The position numbers and the translations under genes were made by a program. Below, in pieces: positions 1 through 12,529 of a DNA stretch of 64,000 bases. Source of the stretch: Nocardioides sp. ChNu-153 (lineage in GTDB: Bacteria; Actinomycetota; Actinomycetes; Propionibacteriales; Nocardioidaceae); contig NZ_JADEVT010000005.1 of NCBI RefSeq assembly GCF_030466625.1, positions 1 through 64,000 on the forward strand. Reading direction: 5' to 3'. Below the pieces are notes generated by a model. It did no database searches. It was not told where the DNA came from and saw only the letters and a program-made list of their open reading frames with translations. Each line of letters opens with the position of its first letter. Positions within the stretch are counted from its first letter, which is position 1.

Positions 1-1
1 C

Positions 2-499
2 GCGGCCGCCGCGGGCGGGCCCCCCGGGCTGCCGGGCGGTGCGCGCCGCCGTACGACGGGGGGCTCCGGCTGGGTGGGCGCCCCCGACCGACGCCGCGGG
101 CGGAGCGGGGGGCCGACGTTCTCGGGCTCGCGGCCCGACGACCGCGACCCGCAGGGGGTGGAGGGGGAGGTGAGACGCCTCGTCGCCCAGCGCGGGTGGG
201 AGCTCGACCTGCGGGTGCACGGGGTGTTCGGGCGCTGGGCCGAGCTGGTGGGGCCGGACGTGGCGGAGCACTCGACGCCGGAGTCGTTCGTCGACGGCCG
301 CCTCGTGGTGCGCGCCCGGGCGACGGCCTGGGCCACGCAGCTGCGGCTGCTGGCGCCGACGCTGCTGCAGCGGATCAACACCGAGCTCGGCTCCGGCACG
401 GTCACGGCCATCGAGGTGCTCGGGCCCCAGGGGCCGTCGTGGAAGAAGGGCCCGCGCAGCGTGCGCGACGGCCGGGGGCCGCGCGACACCTACGGGTGA
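2..499 (+). CDS. DUF721 (DciA-like) protein, 5' end missing
   Basis: The frame is open from the left edge, so the true start lies outside the window; the GTG at 74 is internal. The visible product ends in about 165 residues. The core reads VRRLVAQRGWELDLRVHGVF, then GRWAELVGPDVAEHSTPES, then a DGRLVVRARATAWATQL segment, which is the DUF721 pattern of actinobacteria. DUF721 proteins are related to DciA, the loader or operator of replicative helicase DnaB in bacteria lacking DnaC. Position just upstream of gyrB is the usual actinobacterial order dnaA-dnaN-recF-DUF721-gyrB, which supports the call. The N-terminal part is low complexity and rich in Arg and Gly, as is common. Family assignment is firm; a DnaB-loading role is inferred from the family. 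Confidence 0.85.
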   Translation, partial: AAAAGGPPGLPGGARRRTTGGSGWVGAPDRRRGRSGGPTFSGSRPDDRDPQGVEGEVRRLVAQRGWELDLRVHGVFGRWAELVGPDVAEHSTPESFVDGRLVVRARATAWATQLRLLAPTLLQRINTELGSGTVTAIEVLGPQGPSWKKGPRSVRDGRGPRDTYG

Positions 500-678
500 G
501 CCGGGCGCGGCCGAGCCCTCCGAGCGGCCGGACCGCCTGGGTGCGCAGGAGACGATCTGCGGGCCTCGCGGTGGTGGGGGGACCCACCCGGCACCCTGTG
601 CGCGCCTCCACGGTGGGTTCCCGAGCCGCCTGAGGCGGTCCGAGCCCGCGACTCGCCCCCCACCCTGGGGACGCCTGC

Positions 679-714
679 GTGTCTCCGGGCCTCCACGGCG
701 GTAGGATGGGCGTT
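679..714 (+). promoter_or_regulatory. Putative gyrB promoter
   Basis: A TAGGAT box at 702-707 fits an actinobacterial -10 element. A weak -35 candidate, GTGTCT, lies 17 bases upstream at 679-684. Transcription would begin near 714 and leave a leader of about 80 bases before the gyrB GTG. The rest of the DUF721-gyrB gap (500-678) holds no gene I can support. Confidence 0.4.
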
Positions 715-792
715 GGTGACCGTCCTCGGGCGGTCATCGCGTGTGTCGCGGCTCCCGGTCGCGACCCGGGTCGAGGAGAAGAGGGAACGCGC

Positions 793-2937
<2,145 letters not shown>

Positions 2938-2952
2938 GGCCTGCCGGTGCGG

Positions 2953-2976
2953 GTACGGCGGCGCGCGCCGCCGTAC
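2953..2976 (+). terminator. GC-rich palindrome after gyrB
   Basis: GTACGGCGGCGC is followed directly by its reverse complement, giving a perfect 24-base palindrome 15 bases after the gyrB stop. There is no T tract. It could be a terminator, a partial terminator that changes the gyrB:gyrA ratio, or an mRNA-stabilising stem. Confidence 0.5.
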
Positions 2977-3011
2977 TCGTCAGGAGAGTCTGAACCGATC
3001 TACAGCTGTTC

Positions 3012-3025
3012 CTAGATTCATCTAG
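3012..3025. promoter_or_regulatory. Inverted repeat in gyrA leader
   Basis: CTAGAT-TC-ATCTAG is a perfect inverted repeat 21 bases before the gyrA GTG and just before the GGAGAGAG ribosome site at about 3032. The segment 2980-3030 is AT-richer than its surroundings. Gyrase genes are often supercoiling-controlled, so this may be promoter or operator sequence; no regulator can be named. Confidence 0.35.
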
Positions 3026-3046
3026 AACTCCGGAGAGAGAGCAATC

Positions 3047-5811
<2,765 letters not shown>

Positions 5812-5812
<1 letters not shown>

Positions 5813-6300
5813 TGGCCGACGACGCCACCTCCACCCGCACGACGACGGCGCCGCGGCCGCCCCAGCAGCGGCAGCGTCCCCAGGGCGCGGGCAGCACCTC
5901 GCCGACCCAGCTGCGCAAGCGGCGGGTACGCCGGGCACAGCTGCGGCTCACCCGCATCGACCCGTGGTCGGTGATGAAGACGTCGTTCCTGCTCTCCATC
6001 GCCTTCGCGGTCGTGACCGTCGTGTCGGTCTTCATCGTGTGGAGCGTGCTCGGCGCCGCCGGCGTGTGGGACTCGATCAACTCCACGATCGCCGACGTGC
6101 TGGGCTCCGAGGGCAGTGGCGACTTCGACGTGCAGAACTACGTCGGCATGTCCCGCGTGCTCGGCCTGACGATGCTGATCTCCGCGGTGAACGTCATCCT
6201 CATCACCGCCATGGCGACCCTCGGCGCGTTCCTCTACAACCTCGCCGCCGCCCTGCTCGGCGGCATCGAGGTCACCCTGGCGGAGGAGAGCGACCGCTGA
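5812..6300 (+). CDS. DUF3566 membrane protein
   Basis: 162 aa. Residues 1-45 are disordered and rich in Pro, Gln, Arg and Thr. A basic stretch (RRVRRAQLRLTRIDPWSVMK) leads into a first membrane helix at about 57-82; a second helix lies near 120-148. This is the DUF3566 layout found after gyrA throughout actinobacteria. Function is not established; the constant position beside gyrase genes suggests a cell-growth or replication-linked role, which is inference. The start codon overlaps the gyrA stop. Confidence 0.9.
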
Positions 6301-6355
6301 TCGTCAGTGGTCGAGGCGGTCGCTGGTTCGGTGGTTGAGGTGGGCGCTGGTTCCG

Positions 6356-6393
6356 GTGGTTGAGGTGGGCGCGCTAGCGCCCCTCGAAACCAC
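6356..6393. repeat. REP-like palindromic repeat, copy A
   Basis: GTGGTTGAGG and CCTCGAAACCAC flank a core GGGCGCGCTAGCGCCC, making an imperfect long hairpin. The same unit recurs at 6444-6483. Dispersed intergenic palindromes of this type (GGTTTCGAGG...CCTCAACCACC) are common in Nocardioidaceae genomes as far as I recall. Partial copies lie at about 6329-6345 and 6411-6440. Confidence 0.7.
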
Positions 6394-6443
6394 AGGTGGC
6401 CGCGCTGATGAATGGCTGAGGTGGCTGCGCGAGCGCCTGCACC

Positions 6444-6483
6444 GGTGGTTGAGGTGGCCGCGCCAGCGGCCCTCGAAACCACC
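6444..6483. repeat. REP-like palindromic repeat, copy B
   Basis: Second copy, with the same GGTGGTTGAGGTGG and CCTCGAAACCACC ends but a different central palindrome (CCGCGCCAGCGG). Ends conserved and core variable with pairing kept suggests selection on the hairpin or recent spread. With copy A it fills the gap between the DUF3566 gene and tRNA-Ile. Confidence 0.7.
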
Positions 6484-6555
6484 ACGTCACCCAGTTTTGG
6501 CGGGACGAACACGCTCCGGTAGCATTCCGCGCGGCGTACGTCGTTCCGCCACCCC

Positions 6556-6632
6556 GGGCCTATAGCTCAGACGGTTAGAGCGCTTCCCTGATAAGGAAGA
6601 GGTCACAGGTTCAAGTCCTGTTAGGCCCACCA
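6556..6632 (+). tRNA. tRNA-Ile(GAT)
   Basis: 77 nt with an encoded CCA end. Acceptor GGGCCTA pairs with TAGGCCC; the D arm is AGCTC..GAGC; the anticodon stem-loop TTCCCTGATAAGGAA carries anticodon GAT; the T arm is CAGG-TTCAAGT-CCTG. Location after the gyrA gene group is typical of actinobacteria. Confidence 0.98.
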
Positions 6633-6635
6633 CCG

Positions 6636-6663
6636 CAACGCCCCACGGCACCGTGGGGCGTTG
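6636..6663 (+). terminator. Terminator hairpin after tRNA-Ile
   Basis: A 13-bp perfect stem, CAACGCCCCACGG / CCGTGGGGCGTTG, with a two-base centre begins four bases after the tRNA. There is no T run, as is common in actinobacterial terminators. Confidence 0.75.
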
Positions 6664-6693
6664 TCGCGTTCCGGGGCCGGTAGCGTCGACGGG

Positions 6694-7032
6694 GTGAGCA
6701 GGCGACCTCCCCGGCGTCGAGGCTGGCCGGTCCGGGCCGACGAGTTCGACCTGCCGGACCTGCCGGAGCCGTACCTCATCCGCTACTACCCCCACTCGCC
6801 CGCACGCTCGCCGGACACCGTGTTCCGCTACCGGCTCGAGCTGTGCGAGCGGCGGATGCTGCTCGGGGTCGTGCCGTGGCCACGGATGCTGCTGCGGGAG
6901 GAGTTCTCCGGGTGGCAGGTCAGCGACTCAGGCAAACGCCGCTGGGCCGTCGCGTCGTTCCTGCAGCGCGTCGTGGCCGAGGGGTACGTCGACGCCGACG
7001 CCCTGCCGGCGCGGATGCTGCGGAAGAAGTGA
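6694..7032 (+). CDS. Hypothetical basic protein
   Basis: 112 aa, begins MSRRPPRRRGWPVRADEFDL. I do not recognise a family. The body has conserved-looking aromatic and charged residues (PYLIRYYPHSPARSPDTVFR, RMLLGVVPWPRMLLREEFSG) and ends in a helix with RMLRKK. A TAGCGT box at 6681-6686 lies seven bases before the GTG and no ribosome site is visible, so the mRNA is probably leaderless. An earlier TTG at 6661 is less likely because it lies inside the terminator stem. Codon pattern is typical of the chromosome. Confidence 0.6.
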   Translation: MSRRPPRRRGWPVRADEFDLPDLPEPYLIRYYPHSPARSPDTVFRYRLELCERRMLLGVVPWPRMLLREEFSGWQVSDSGKRRWAVASFLQRVVAEGYVDADALPARMLRKK

Positions 7033-7237
7033 GGGCGCCACCCGACAGGAGCGCGAGAAGCGGGTGAGGGGTGGCGACGACAGGCTGACGGTGGGTACCG
7101 TCGGCGGCACCGACGTGGTTCCACGCCATATGGCACGCGCTATCCGTCGGGCGTCGTATCGGGGCGAGCGCCGTCGTGTCGCGCGGCTATGAGTCGAGCG
7201 GACACTCCCTTCCGCCACCTGGCTCCGGAGTCTCCGC

Positions 7238-7429
7238 ATGTCGATGCCGTGCACGAAGATCGCCTACCCCGACCGCTGGACGGCCGCGAGGATATTGAAG
7301 CGCCTGCAGGCCGCGGGGCGTGGCGAACGCTCTCTTTATCCCTGCCGCACCTGTCACGGCCAGTGGCACCTGACCTCCGCGGCGCCGAACGACTGGCTCG
7401 CGCGCTTCAACCGAGAGCAGCAGACATAG
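7238..7429 (+). CDS. Small zinc-ribbon-like protein
   Basis: 63 aa. It begins MSMPCTKIAYPDRWTAARIL and contains YPCRTCHGQWHLTSA near residues 34-48: a Cys-x2-Cys followed by His. This matches short actinobacterial proteins with one knuckle, usually written YxCxxCxxWHLT. An N-terminal Cys at 5 could be a further ligand. Role unknown; nucleic-acid binding is the plain guess. It is convergent with the lipase gene. Confidence 0.6.
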   Translation: MSMPCTKIAYPDRWTAARILKRLQAAGRGERSLYPCRTCHGQWHLTSAAPNDWLARFNREQQT

Positions 7430-7503
7430 GTGTCGACCCGCGCCGGCCCGGTGCGGGGCGTTGCACCCGCCCACCGGGCCGACTGCCGGCGTACCGGCTC
7501 AGG

Positions 7504-8433
7504 TCAGAGCGCCGGCCCGTACCCACTGCACGTCGGCTGGAAGCCCTCGGGCCCGTCGTCGAGCGCGTTGACCGTCAGCTGCAGCGTGGGCTCGTCGAGG
7601 AACAGCCCGACGTGGCCGACGCGGTTGTCGGCGCAGAGGTCCTGGAGCACGACGTTCTCGGCGCCGGGGATCGACTGGGTCGGGGACGGGGTGACGACGG
7701 TGTCGTAGCGCGTCTGGATCGTCATGTAGTCGGGCCCGGCCGGCACGCTCGGGTCGGCCTGCAGCGCGTTCATGAACCGGCTGCCGCGTGCCTGGTCGGT
7801 CACGCCCGGCGCCTGCAGGAGGCTCGCGAACGCCTCGGCGAAGCCGAGCAGCCGCAGCGACTGCCCGAGGGTGGCGATGCCGTTGAGCGTGGTGCCGTTC
7901 TGGCTGCCGCCCCACGAGACGTAGTCGTCGATCTTCGCCGCGCCGCCGGCGGTCTTGATGTAGGCGTACGGCACGAGCCCGCCCTGGCTGTGACCGACGA
8001 CGTCGACCTTCGCGGCGCCGGTGCGGGCGCGCACCTGGTCGACGAACGTGCCGAACGCGGTCACCGACCGGCTGACCTGCCCGAGCCCGCCGATGCGGCC
8101 GAGGGAGGAGAGCGTCATCCCGTAGTTCTGCGCGTAGACGCAGTAGCCCTCGTTGCGCAGCCGCGGCGCCAGCTTCACGAAGTTCGACCCGAAGTTCACG
8201 AACGTCGCGTGCTGCAGGATCACCGGGTCCGGGTGCTCCGGGCTCGGCACGCAGCCCCAGTCGTTGACGCCCCGCAGGTACCCCGGGCTCACCACGAAGT
8301 TCGTGACCGCCGTGGCGAGGCCCCCCTCGCGGTACGTCGTCGAGCTCGCGGCCTGCGCGGTGCCCGAGCCGGCCGCGACGAGTCCGAGACTGAGGGCAAG
8401 GGCGCACGCGGCGGTGCGCAGCAGCTGCTTCAT
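7504..8433 (-). CDS. Secreted lipase/esterase, alpha/beta hydrolase
   Basis: 309 aa exported hydrolase. Residues 1-28 form a signal peptide (basic start, Ala/Leu core, cleavage after AQA). The nucleophile elbow is GHSQGG with Ser149. Likely acid and base are Asp in RYDTVVTP and His in VGHVGLF near the C-terminus, giving the usual order Ser-Asp-His. Paired cysteines (GCVP, GYCVYA, DLCADN, PTCSGYG) fit disulphides outside the cell. It resembles the class-2-type lipase family of Streptomyces and Rhodococcus. Substrate is probably acyl esters or triacylglycerol; specificity cannot be read. Confidence 0.88.
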   Translation of the reverse strand: MKQLLRTAACALALSLGLVAAGSGTAQAASSTTYREGGLATAVTNFVVSPGYLRGVNDWGCVPSPEHPDPVILQHATFVNFGSNFVKLAPRLRNEGYCVYAQNYGMTLSSLGRIGGLGQVSRSVTAFGTFVDQVRARTGAAKVDVVGHSQGGLVPYAYIKTAGGAAKIDDYVSWGGSQNGTTLNGIATLGQSLRLLGFAEAFASLLQAPGVTDQARGSRFMNALQADPSVPAGPDYMTIQTRYDTVVTPSPTQSIPGAENVVLQDLCADNRVGHVGLFLDEPTLQLTVNALDDGPEGFQPTCSGYGPAL

Positions 8434-8597
8434 GGGTTCTCCCGAGGTCCGCGGCGCCGTCCCGTTGTGACGCCGGCCACTGAGAGTACGGTGTTCTCGC
8501 TCCTCCGCGGAAGGCCCTGCTGGCGTCGGCCGGTGGGGTACGGCGGCGCCCCGTGCGGTAGATTCGCCGCGTTCGAGACGCCTGGAGGGGGCTCGCC

Positions 8598-8720
8598 ATG
8601 AAGAAGATCGTGCTCACGCTGCTCGCCGTCAGCGGCGCGGTGCTGGCCAAGAAGAAGATGGACGAGAGCAAGGCCGAGCAGGCCCTGTGGGCCGAGGCCA
8701 CCGACCCCGTCTCGAAGTGA
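8598..8720 (+). CDS. DLW-39 family micro-protein
   Basis: Only 40 residues. It starts [20 protein letters not shown], a single hydrophobic helix flanked by Lys, and ends with [15 protein letters not shown], the (D/A)LWAEATDPV signature of the actinobacterial DLW-39 family. It sits where this family normally lies, between the gyrase block and tRNA-Ala. Function unknown; a small membrane-associated peptide is likely. CTGGAGGGG upstream serves as ribosome site. Confidence 0.85.
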   Translation: MKKIVLTLLAVSGAVLAKKKMDESKAEQALWAEATDPVSK

Positions 8721-8766
8721 AGTCCGCGCCGCGCGAGCGGCGCGGCTGCGTCAGTACGACGCGCGA

Positions 8767-8842
8767 GGGGCCTTGGCGCAATTGGTAGCGCACCTGCTTT
8801 GCAAGCAGGGGGTTAGGGGTTCGAGTCCCCTAGGCTCCACCA
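8767..8842 (+). tRNA. tRNA-Ala(TGC)
   Basis: 76 nt with encoded CCA. Acceptor GGGGCCT pairs with AGGCTCC (one G-T); the anticodon stem-loop CCTGCTTTGCAAGCAGG carries TGC; the T arm is GGGG-TTCGAGT-CCCC. It is the last core-chromosome feature before the defence genes and a plausible integration site. Confidence 0.98.
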
Positions 8843-8846
8843 AAGA

Positions 8847-8868
8847 AACCGCAGGTCAGCCTGCGGTT
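8847..8868 (+). terminator. Terminator hairpin after tRNA-Ala
   Basis: AACCGCAGG-TCAG-CCTGCGGTT, a 9-bp perfect stem with a four-base loop, starts four bases after the tRNA. Confidence 0.7.
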
Positions 8869-9327
8869 CCGTTCACCTCGTGGGTACTTTGGTTTGCTTC
8901 GAGGCCGGATACTAGGGGGACTGGCGGGGAGGAAGCTCAACCGGACCATTTGGGCACTTCGTAGGACACGACGCCCCAGGAAGGAATCCCGCCAGTTCCG
9001 CAGCGATCCACGAGCGACCCATTGGAGCAAGTGACAACGGTCCGGTGACGCGCAGACCGTCGCGCTTTGGACACCGGCCATGGTCGTGGCGCCCTTGATG
9101 GCCGACGTGGCGCTCGCGCCCGACGGTGGCGTCCGGCACCCCTGGCTGGCTCGACCCAGCAGCACCAGATCGCTACGGTCGGCTTCGAGGCCGCCGTTGC
9201 CGTCGCGAGGACTTGTTGTTGTGACACCATCACGGTCGGGTCTCCGCCTTCCCGGTCTTCCGCGATGCCTCGCTCACCTTCTGGCGAGCTGCGGGACGCT
9301 CGGCTCACGCGACCGCAATGCGCCTCC
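8869..9327. other. Gene-poor junction after tRNA-Ala
   Basis: About 460 bases with no gene I can support. Both strands contain only short frames of uneven composition; a minus-strand frame ending near 8937 reads SWGVVSYEVPKWSG and could be a worn gene remnant. No transposase, integrase or exact repeat of the tRNA 3' end was seen. It marks the change from core chromosome to defence island. Confidence 0.4.
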
Positions 9328-9339
9328 TACAGTTGAGCC

Positions 9340-9657
9340 GTGTCCGAAGATCTCTTCCTGTTCGGCGAAGGTTACCCGCCGGCGCCCGTCGAGCTGCCGA
9401 TGCAGCCCTCGCTCGTTTCGGACTGGCAGGTCGACCTGCTCCGCAAAGCGCTCGACGGTCGCGGACTGACGTCGATGGCTGACCGCCAGCGGGCAGTCGA
9501 GGACGCCGTGGGACGACCGGTCCAGTCCCTACGAGCGCTAACTCATGACGAGGCGATGTCCGCGCTGACGGAGCTCGGGCGAGGGCCCGCGTCCGAGCGA
9601 CGTGTGACCTCGTCCTGGGACGAGCGCGACGAGGACACCTGGATCGACCGGCTGTAG
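9340..9657 (+). CDS. Small hypothetical protein with phage-type C-terminal fold
   Basis: 105 aa starting at GTG. A TACAGT box at 9328-9333 lies six bases upstream, so the message is probably leaderless. Residues 27-80 (WQVDLLRKALDGRG, DRQRAVEDAVGRPVQSL, LTHDEAMSALTEL) recall the short helical unit appended to several phage or plasmid recombination and single-strand-binding proteins, with pattern LxxxLxxxGhtxxxxxxxxVxxhhGRxhxShxxLTxxEAxxhhxxL. No larger partner domain is present. It is the first gene of the island and reads toward the DUF1156 operon, 116 bases away; a regulatory or accessory role is possible but unproven. Confidence 0.6.
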   Translation: MSEDLFLFGEGYPPAPVELPMQPSLVSDWQVDLLRKALDGRGLTSMADRQRAVEDAVGRPVQSLRALTHDEAMSALTELGRGPASERRVTSSWDERDEDTWIDRL

Positions 9658-9734
9658 TGCGTCCATCGTTCGTCTGATTCCGCCGTTGTCTCCAAACTGT
9701 CGGGCTCTCTCGGTACGTTTACATGCGCACCAGA

Positions 9735-9751
9735 GATCACACGGGGTGATC
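9735..9751. promoter_or_regulatory. Palindromic operator candidate before defence operon
   Basis: GATCAC-ACGGG-GTGATC, a perfect inverted repeat with 6-base arms and 5-base spacer, ends 22 bases before the GTG of the DUF1156 gene and just before its GAGGGAGA ribosome site. A TACGTT box at 9714-9719 could be the -10. Placement downstream of the predicted start site is typical of a repressor site. Confidence 0.45.
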
Positions 9752-9773
9752 CTGCTGCGCCGAGGGAGATGGC

Positions 9774-12515
9774 GTGTCGTACAAGCGCAAGTTGATCGAG
9801 GTCTCGCTTCCCCTGGAGGCGATCAACCGCGAGTCAGCCCGCGAAAAGAACATCCGGCACGGGCACCCCTCGACGCTGCATCTGTGGTGGGCCAGACGCC
9901 CTCTTGCAGCGGCACGGGCCGTTCTCTTCGCGCAACTCGTTGATGACCCCTCGAGCCGGCCCGATGAGTTTCCGACTGAGGAAGACCAGAAGCGAGAGCG
10001 AGCGCGCCTGCACGCGATCATCGAACGGCTTGTGAGGTGGGACAACGCCCGCGACGAAAAGCTCCTCGACGAGGCGAACGCTGAAATCATGAAGTCGGCG
10101 GAGGGCAAGCCCCCCGCGATCATCGATCCGTTCGCCGGCGGCGGAACTATCCCACTTGAAGCTCAGCGGCTCGGGCTCGATGCCCAAGCTTCGGATCTGA
10201 ATCCAGTCGCCGTCCTGATTAACAAGGCTTTGATAGACATTCCGCAGCGCTTTCAAGGCCAGCCACCCGTCTTTCCCGGACTGGCGTCCTCTCAGATCCG
10301 CGATTGGAAGGCCGCCGACGGGCTCGCGGCAGATGTGATCGCCTACGGCGCGTGGATGCGCACGGAGGCCGAGCGTCGAATCGGCCACCTCTACCCTGAC
10401 GTTGACGGCAGGACCCCGATTGCATGGATCTGGGCTAGGACTGTCCGGTGTCCGAACCCGGCATGCGGCATCGACATGCCCTTGGTTCGTTCCTGGTGGC
10501 TGGGGAAGAAGAAGGGCAAGGAATCCTTCATCGTTCCGGAGGTCGTTCCGGATTCGGCGCACCCGTCTGGCCGGCGCGTCAGTTTCCGAGTCTCGCACGA
10601 TCGGTTGGCTAGCCCGGTGGCCTCAACTGACGGCACTGTGGGTAGGACGGGCGCCGTTTGTGTCGCTTGTAGTACGGCGGTACCGCTCAATTACATTCGC
10701 GCGGAAGGCCGGGAGAAGCGGATCTCCCAACAACTGATGGCAGTGGTTACAGAGGGAAATCGCCAGCGTCACTATGCAGAGGCAACGGCCGATCAGGTTC
10801 GGTCGGCGGAGATCGAGAGGCCGGCCGGTGTGCCTGCGGGTGTGCTCCCAGAGAATCCTCGCGACTTCAAGACTCCGAACTACGGCATCTCGACCTGGGC
10901 GGACTTGTTCACAAATCGCCAGCTTGTCGCGCTCACGACCTTCAGTGACCTGGTGATCGATGCGCGCAGGCGGGTCCTGCGTGACGGCGGCTCGAGCGAC
11001 TATGCCGATGCTGTGGCAACGTATCTCGGGTTCGCTGTGAGCAAGGCGCTTGCACGCAACAACACGATGTGTGGCTGGGAGCCCGGCATGGATCGACTTC
11101 GAGGGTCGTTCCAGCGACAGGCCGTGCCGATGACCTGGGACTACGCCGAGGCAAACCCGCTCTCCACTGCCGGTGGCGGATTGGCGGCAGTTGTGCAGTC
11201 AGAGGCGGAGGTGCTGCAAGCGTTGGTACCGCGCCGTCCGGGCTCCGTGTCACAGGCGGATGCTTCGACGCGCGACTACCACGCGGTGATCAGTACGGAT
11301 CCTCCGTACTACGACAACATCGGGTACTCAGACCTCTCGGACTTCTTCTACGTCTGGCTCCGTCGCTCGCTTCGGGACGTTCATCCGGACCTGCTTTCGA
11401 CAATGCTGGTTCCGAAGGCCGAAGAGTTGGTTGCGAATCCGTACCGTCACAACGGGAAAGACGGCGCACGGTCGTTCTTCGAGACCGGTTTCCAGTCCGT
11501 CTTCGCCAAGGCGCGAGAAACGGCTAGTGAGGAATACCCGATCACCGTCTGGTATGCCTTCAAGCAAAGCGAAACGGATGAGGGCGGAAAGGCTTCAACG
11601 GGCTGGGAGACGTTACTAGAGGGCATGATCACCAACGGTTGGGAGATCACGTCGACGTGGCCGAATCGTTCCGAGATGGAAACCCGAATGATTGGGGCCG
11701 GCTCGAATGCGTTGGCATCCTCGATCGTGCTGTCGCTCCGCCCTCGGTCCGCCGAAGCGTCGGCGATCGACCGGCGTGGGTACCTGGACCAACTGCGCGA
11801 GGAACTGCCGCGCAGCCTTCGCGAGCTGCAGCAGGGGGCGATCGCGCCTGTAGACCTTGCCCAAGCGGCCATCGGGCCTGGGATGGCGGTCTTCAGTCGT
11901 TACTCCAAGGTTGTTGAGCCGAACGGACAGAACGTCACGGTTCGTGAGGCCCTTCGACTGATCAACACCGTGCTTGCCGAGGTGCTTTCCGATCAGGAGG
12001 GTGATTTCGACACGGACACACGCTGGTGCCTCAAGTGGTTCGAGACGCACGGCTTCGAGAAGGCGGCCTACGGCGCGGCCGAGACCCTTGCGACGGCCTT
12101 CGGGACCTCGGTCAAGGGACTCGATCAATCGGGCGCAGTCTCCGCCAAGGGCGGCCAGGTCAAGCTGTTGACGACTGCAGAGCTTCCCGAGAACTACCGA
12201 CCTGAGCGCGACGACCGGATCTCGCTCTGGGAGGTCGCGCTCCACCTCGTGAAGGCCCTGGACGAGAAGGGGTTGGACGAGGCCGGCCGGATCCTGCACG
12301 GTGCGTCCACTCGAGTTGAGCCGGAGATGGTGAAGGAGCTCGCATACCTCGTCTTCTCGTTGGCGGAGAAGCGATCGGCTACCCAAGTGGCGGGCATGTA
12401 CAACGCACTCGTGACCTCGTGGCCCGAGGTCACGGCTGCGGCACGATCGCAGGCGAACCGCGCCCAGGGCGGCTCAGCTCAGGGAATGCTTGACCTCGAC
12501 AACTCGGACGACTGA
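9774..12515 (+). CDS. DUF1156 DNA methylase (COG1743-type)
   Basis: 913 aa adenine-specific (N6) DNA methyltransferase of the DUF1156 family. The N-terminus YKRKLIEVSLPLEAINRESA followed by HPSTLHLWWARRPLAAARAV is diagnostic. The AdoMet motif DPFAGGGTIPLEA lies near residue 116, a zinc ribbon (CPNPACG ... CVACS) at about 226-300, and the catalytic DPPYYDNIGYSDLSDF near 509. GTG start with GAGGGAGA upstream. It heads a run of six nearly contiguous genes. DUF1156 plus a DUF499 ATPase is a known pairing in predicted restriction-like systems (from memory, the helicase-methylase-ATPase type named Hma). It would mark host DNA as self. The third-codon positions use more A/T than neighbouring chromosome genes, suggesting transfer. 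Confidence 0.92.
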   Translation: MSYKRKLIEVSLPLEAINRESAREKNIRHGHPSTLHLWWARRPLAAARAVLFAQLVDDPSSRPDEFPTEEDQKRERARLHAIIERLVRWDNARDEKLLDEANAEIMKSAEGKPPAIIDPFAGGGTIPLEAQRLGLDAQASDLNPVAVLINKALIDIPQRFQGQPPVFPGLASSQIRDWKAADGLAADVIAYGAWMRTEAERRIGHLYPDVDGRTPIAWIWARTVRCPNPACGIDMPLVRSWWLGKKKGKESFIVPEVVPDSAHPSGRRVSFRVSHDRLASPVASTDGTVGRTGAVCVACSTAVPLNYIRAEGREKRISQQLMAVVTEGNRQRHYAEATADQVRSAEIERPAGVPAGVLPENPRDFKTPNYGISTWADLFTNRQLVALTTFSDLVIDARRRVLRDGGSSDYADAVATYLGFAVSKALARNNTMCGWEPGMDRLRGSFQRQAVPMTWDYAEANPLSTAGGGLAAVVQSEAEVLQALVPRRPGSVSQADASTRDYHAVISTDPPYYDNIGYSDLSDFFYVWLRRSLRDVHPDLLSTMLVPKAEELVANPYRHNGKDGARSFFETGFQSVFAKARETASEEYPITVWYAFKQSETDEGGKASTGWETLLEGMITNGWEITSTWPNRSEMETRMIGAGSNALASSIVLSLRPRSAEASAIDRRGYLDQLREELPRSLRELQQGAIAPVDLAQAAIGPGMAVFSRYSKVVEPNGQNVTVREALRLINTVLAEVLSDQEGDFDTDTRWCLKWFETHGFEKAAYGAAETLATAFGTSVKGLDQSGAVSAKGGQVKLLTTAELPENYRPERDDRISLWEVALHLVKALDEKGLDEAGRILHGASTRVEPEMVKELAYLVFSLAEKRSATQVAGMYNALVTSWPEVTAAARSQANRAQGGSAQGMLDLDNSDD

Positions 12516-12529
12516 GGGGAGGGCACACC

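Noticed and set aside
7189..8601. 470-residue plus-strand frame over the lipase
   Set aside because: Antisense of a secreted lipase with signal peptide and GHSQGG; the plus translation has no recognisable motif.
8773..8964. Short frame MAQLVAHLLCKQGVRGSSPL on top of tRNA-Ala
   Set aside because: A well-known false gene created by translating a tRNA; the cloverleaf is complete.
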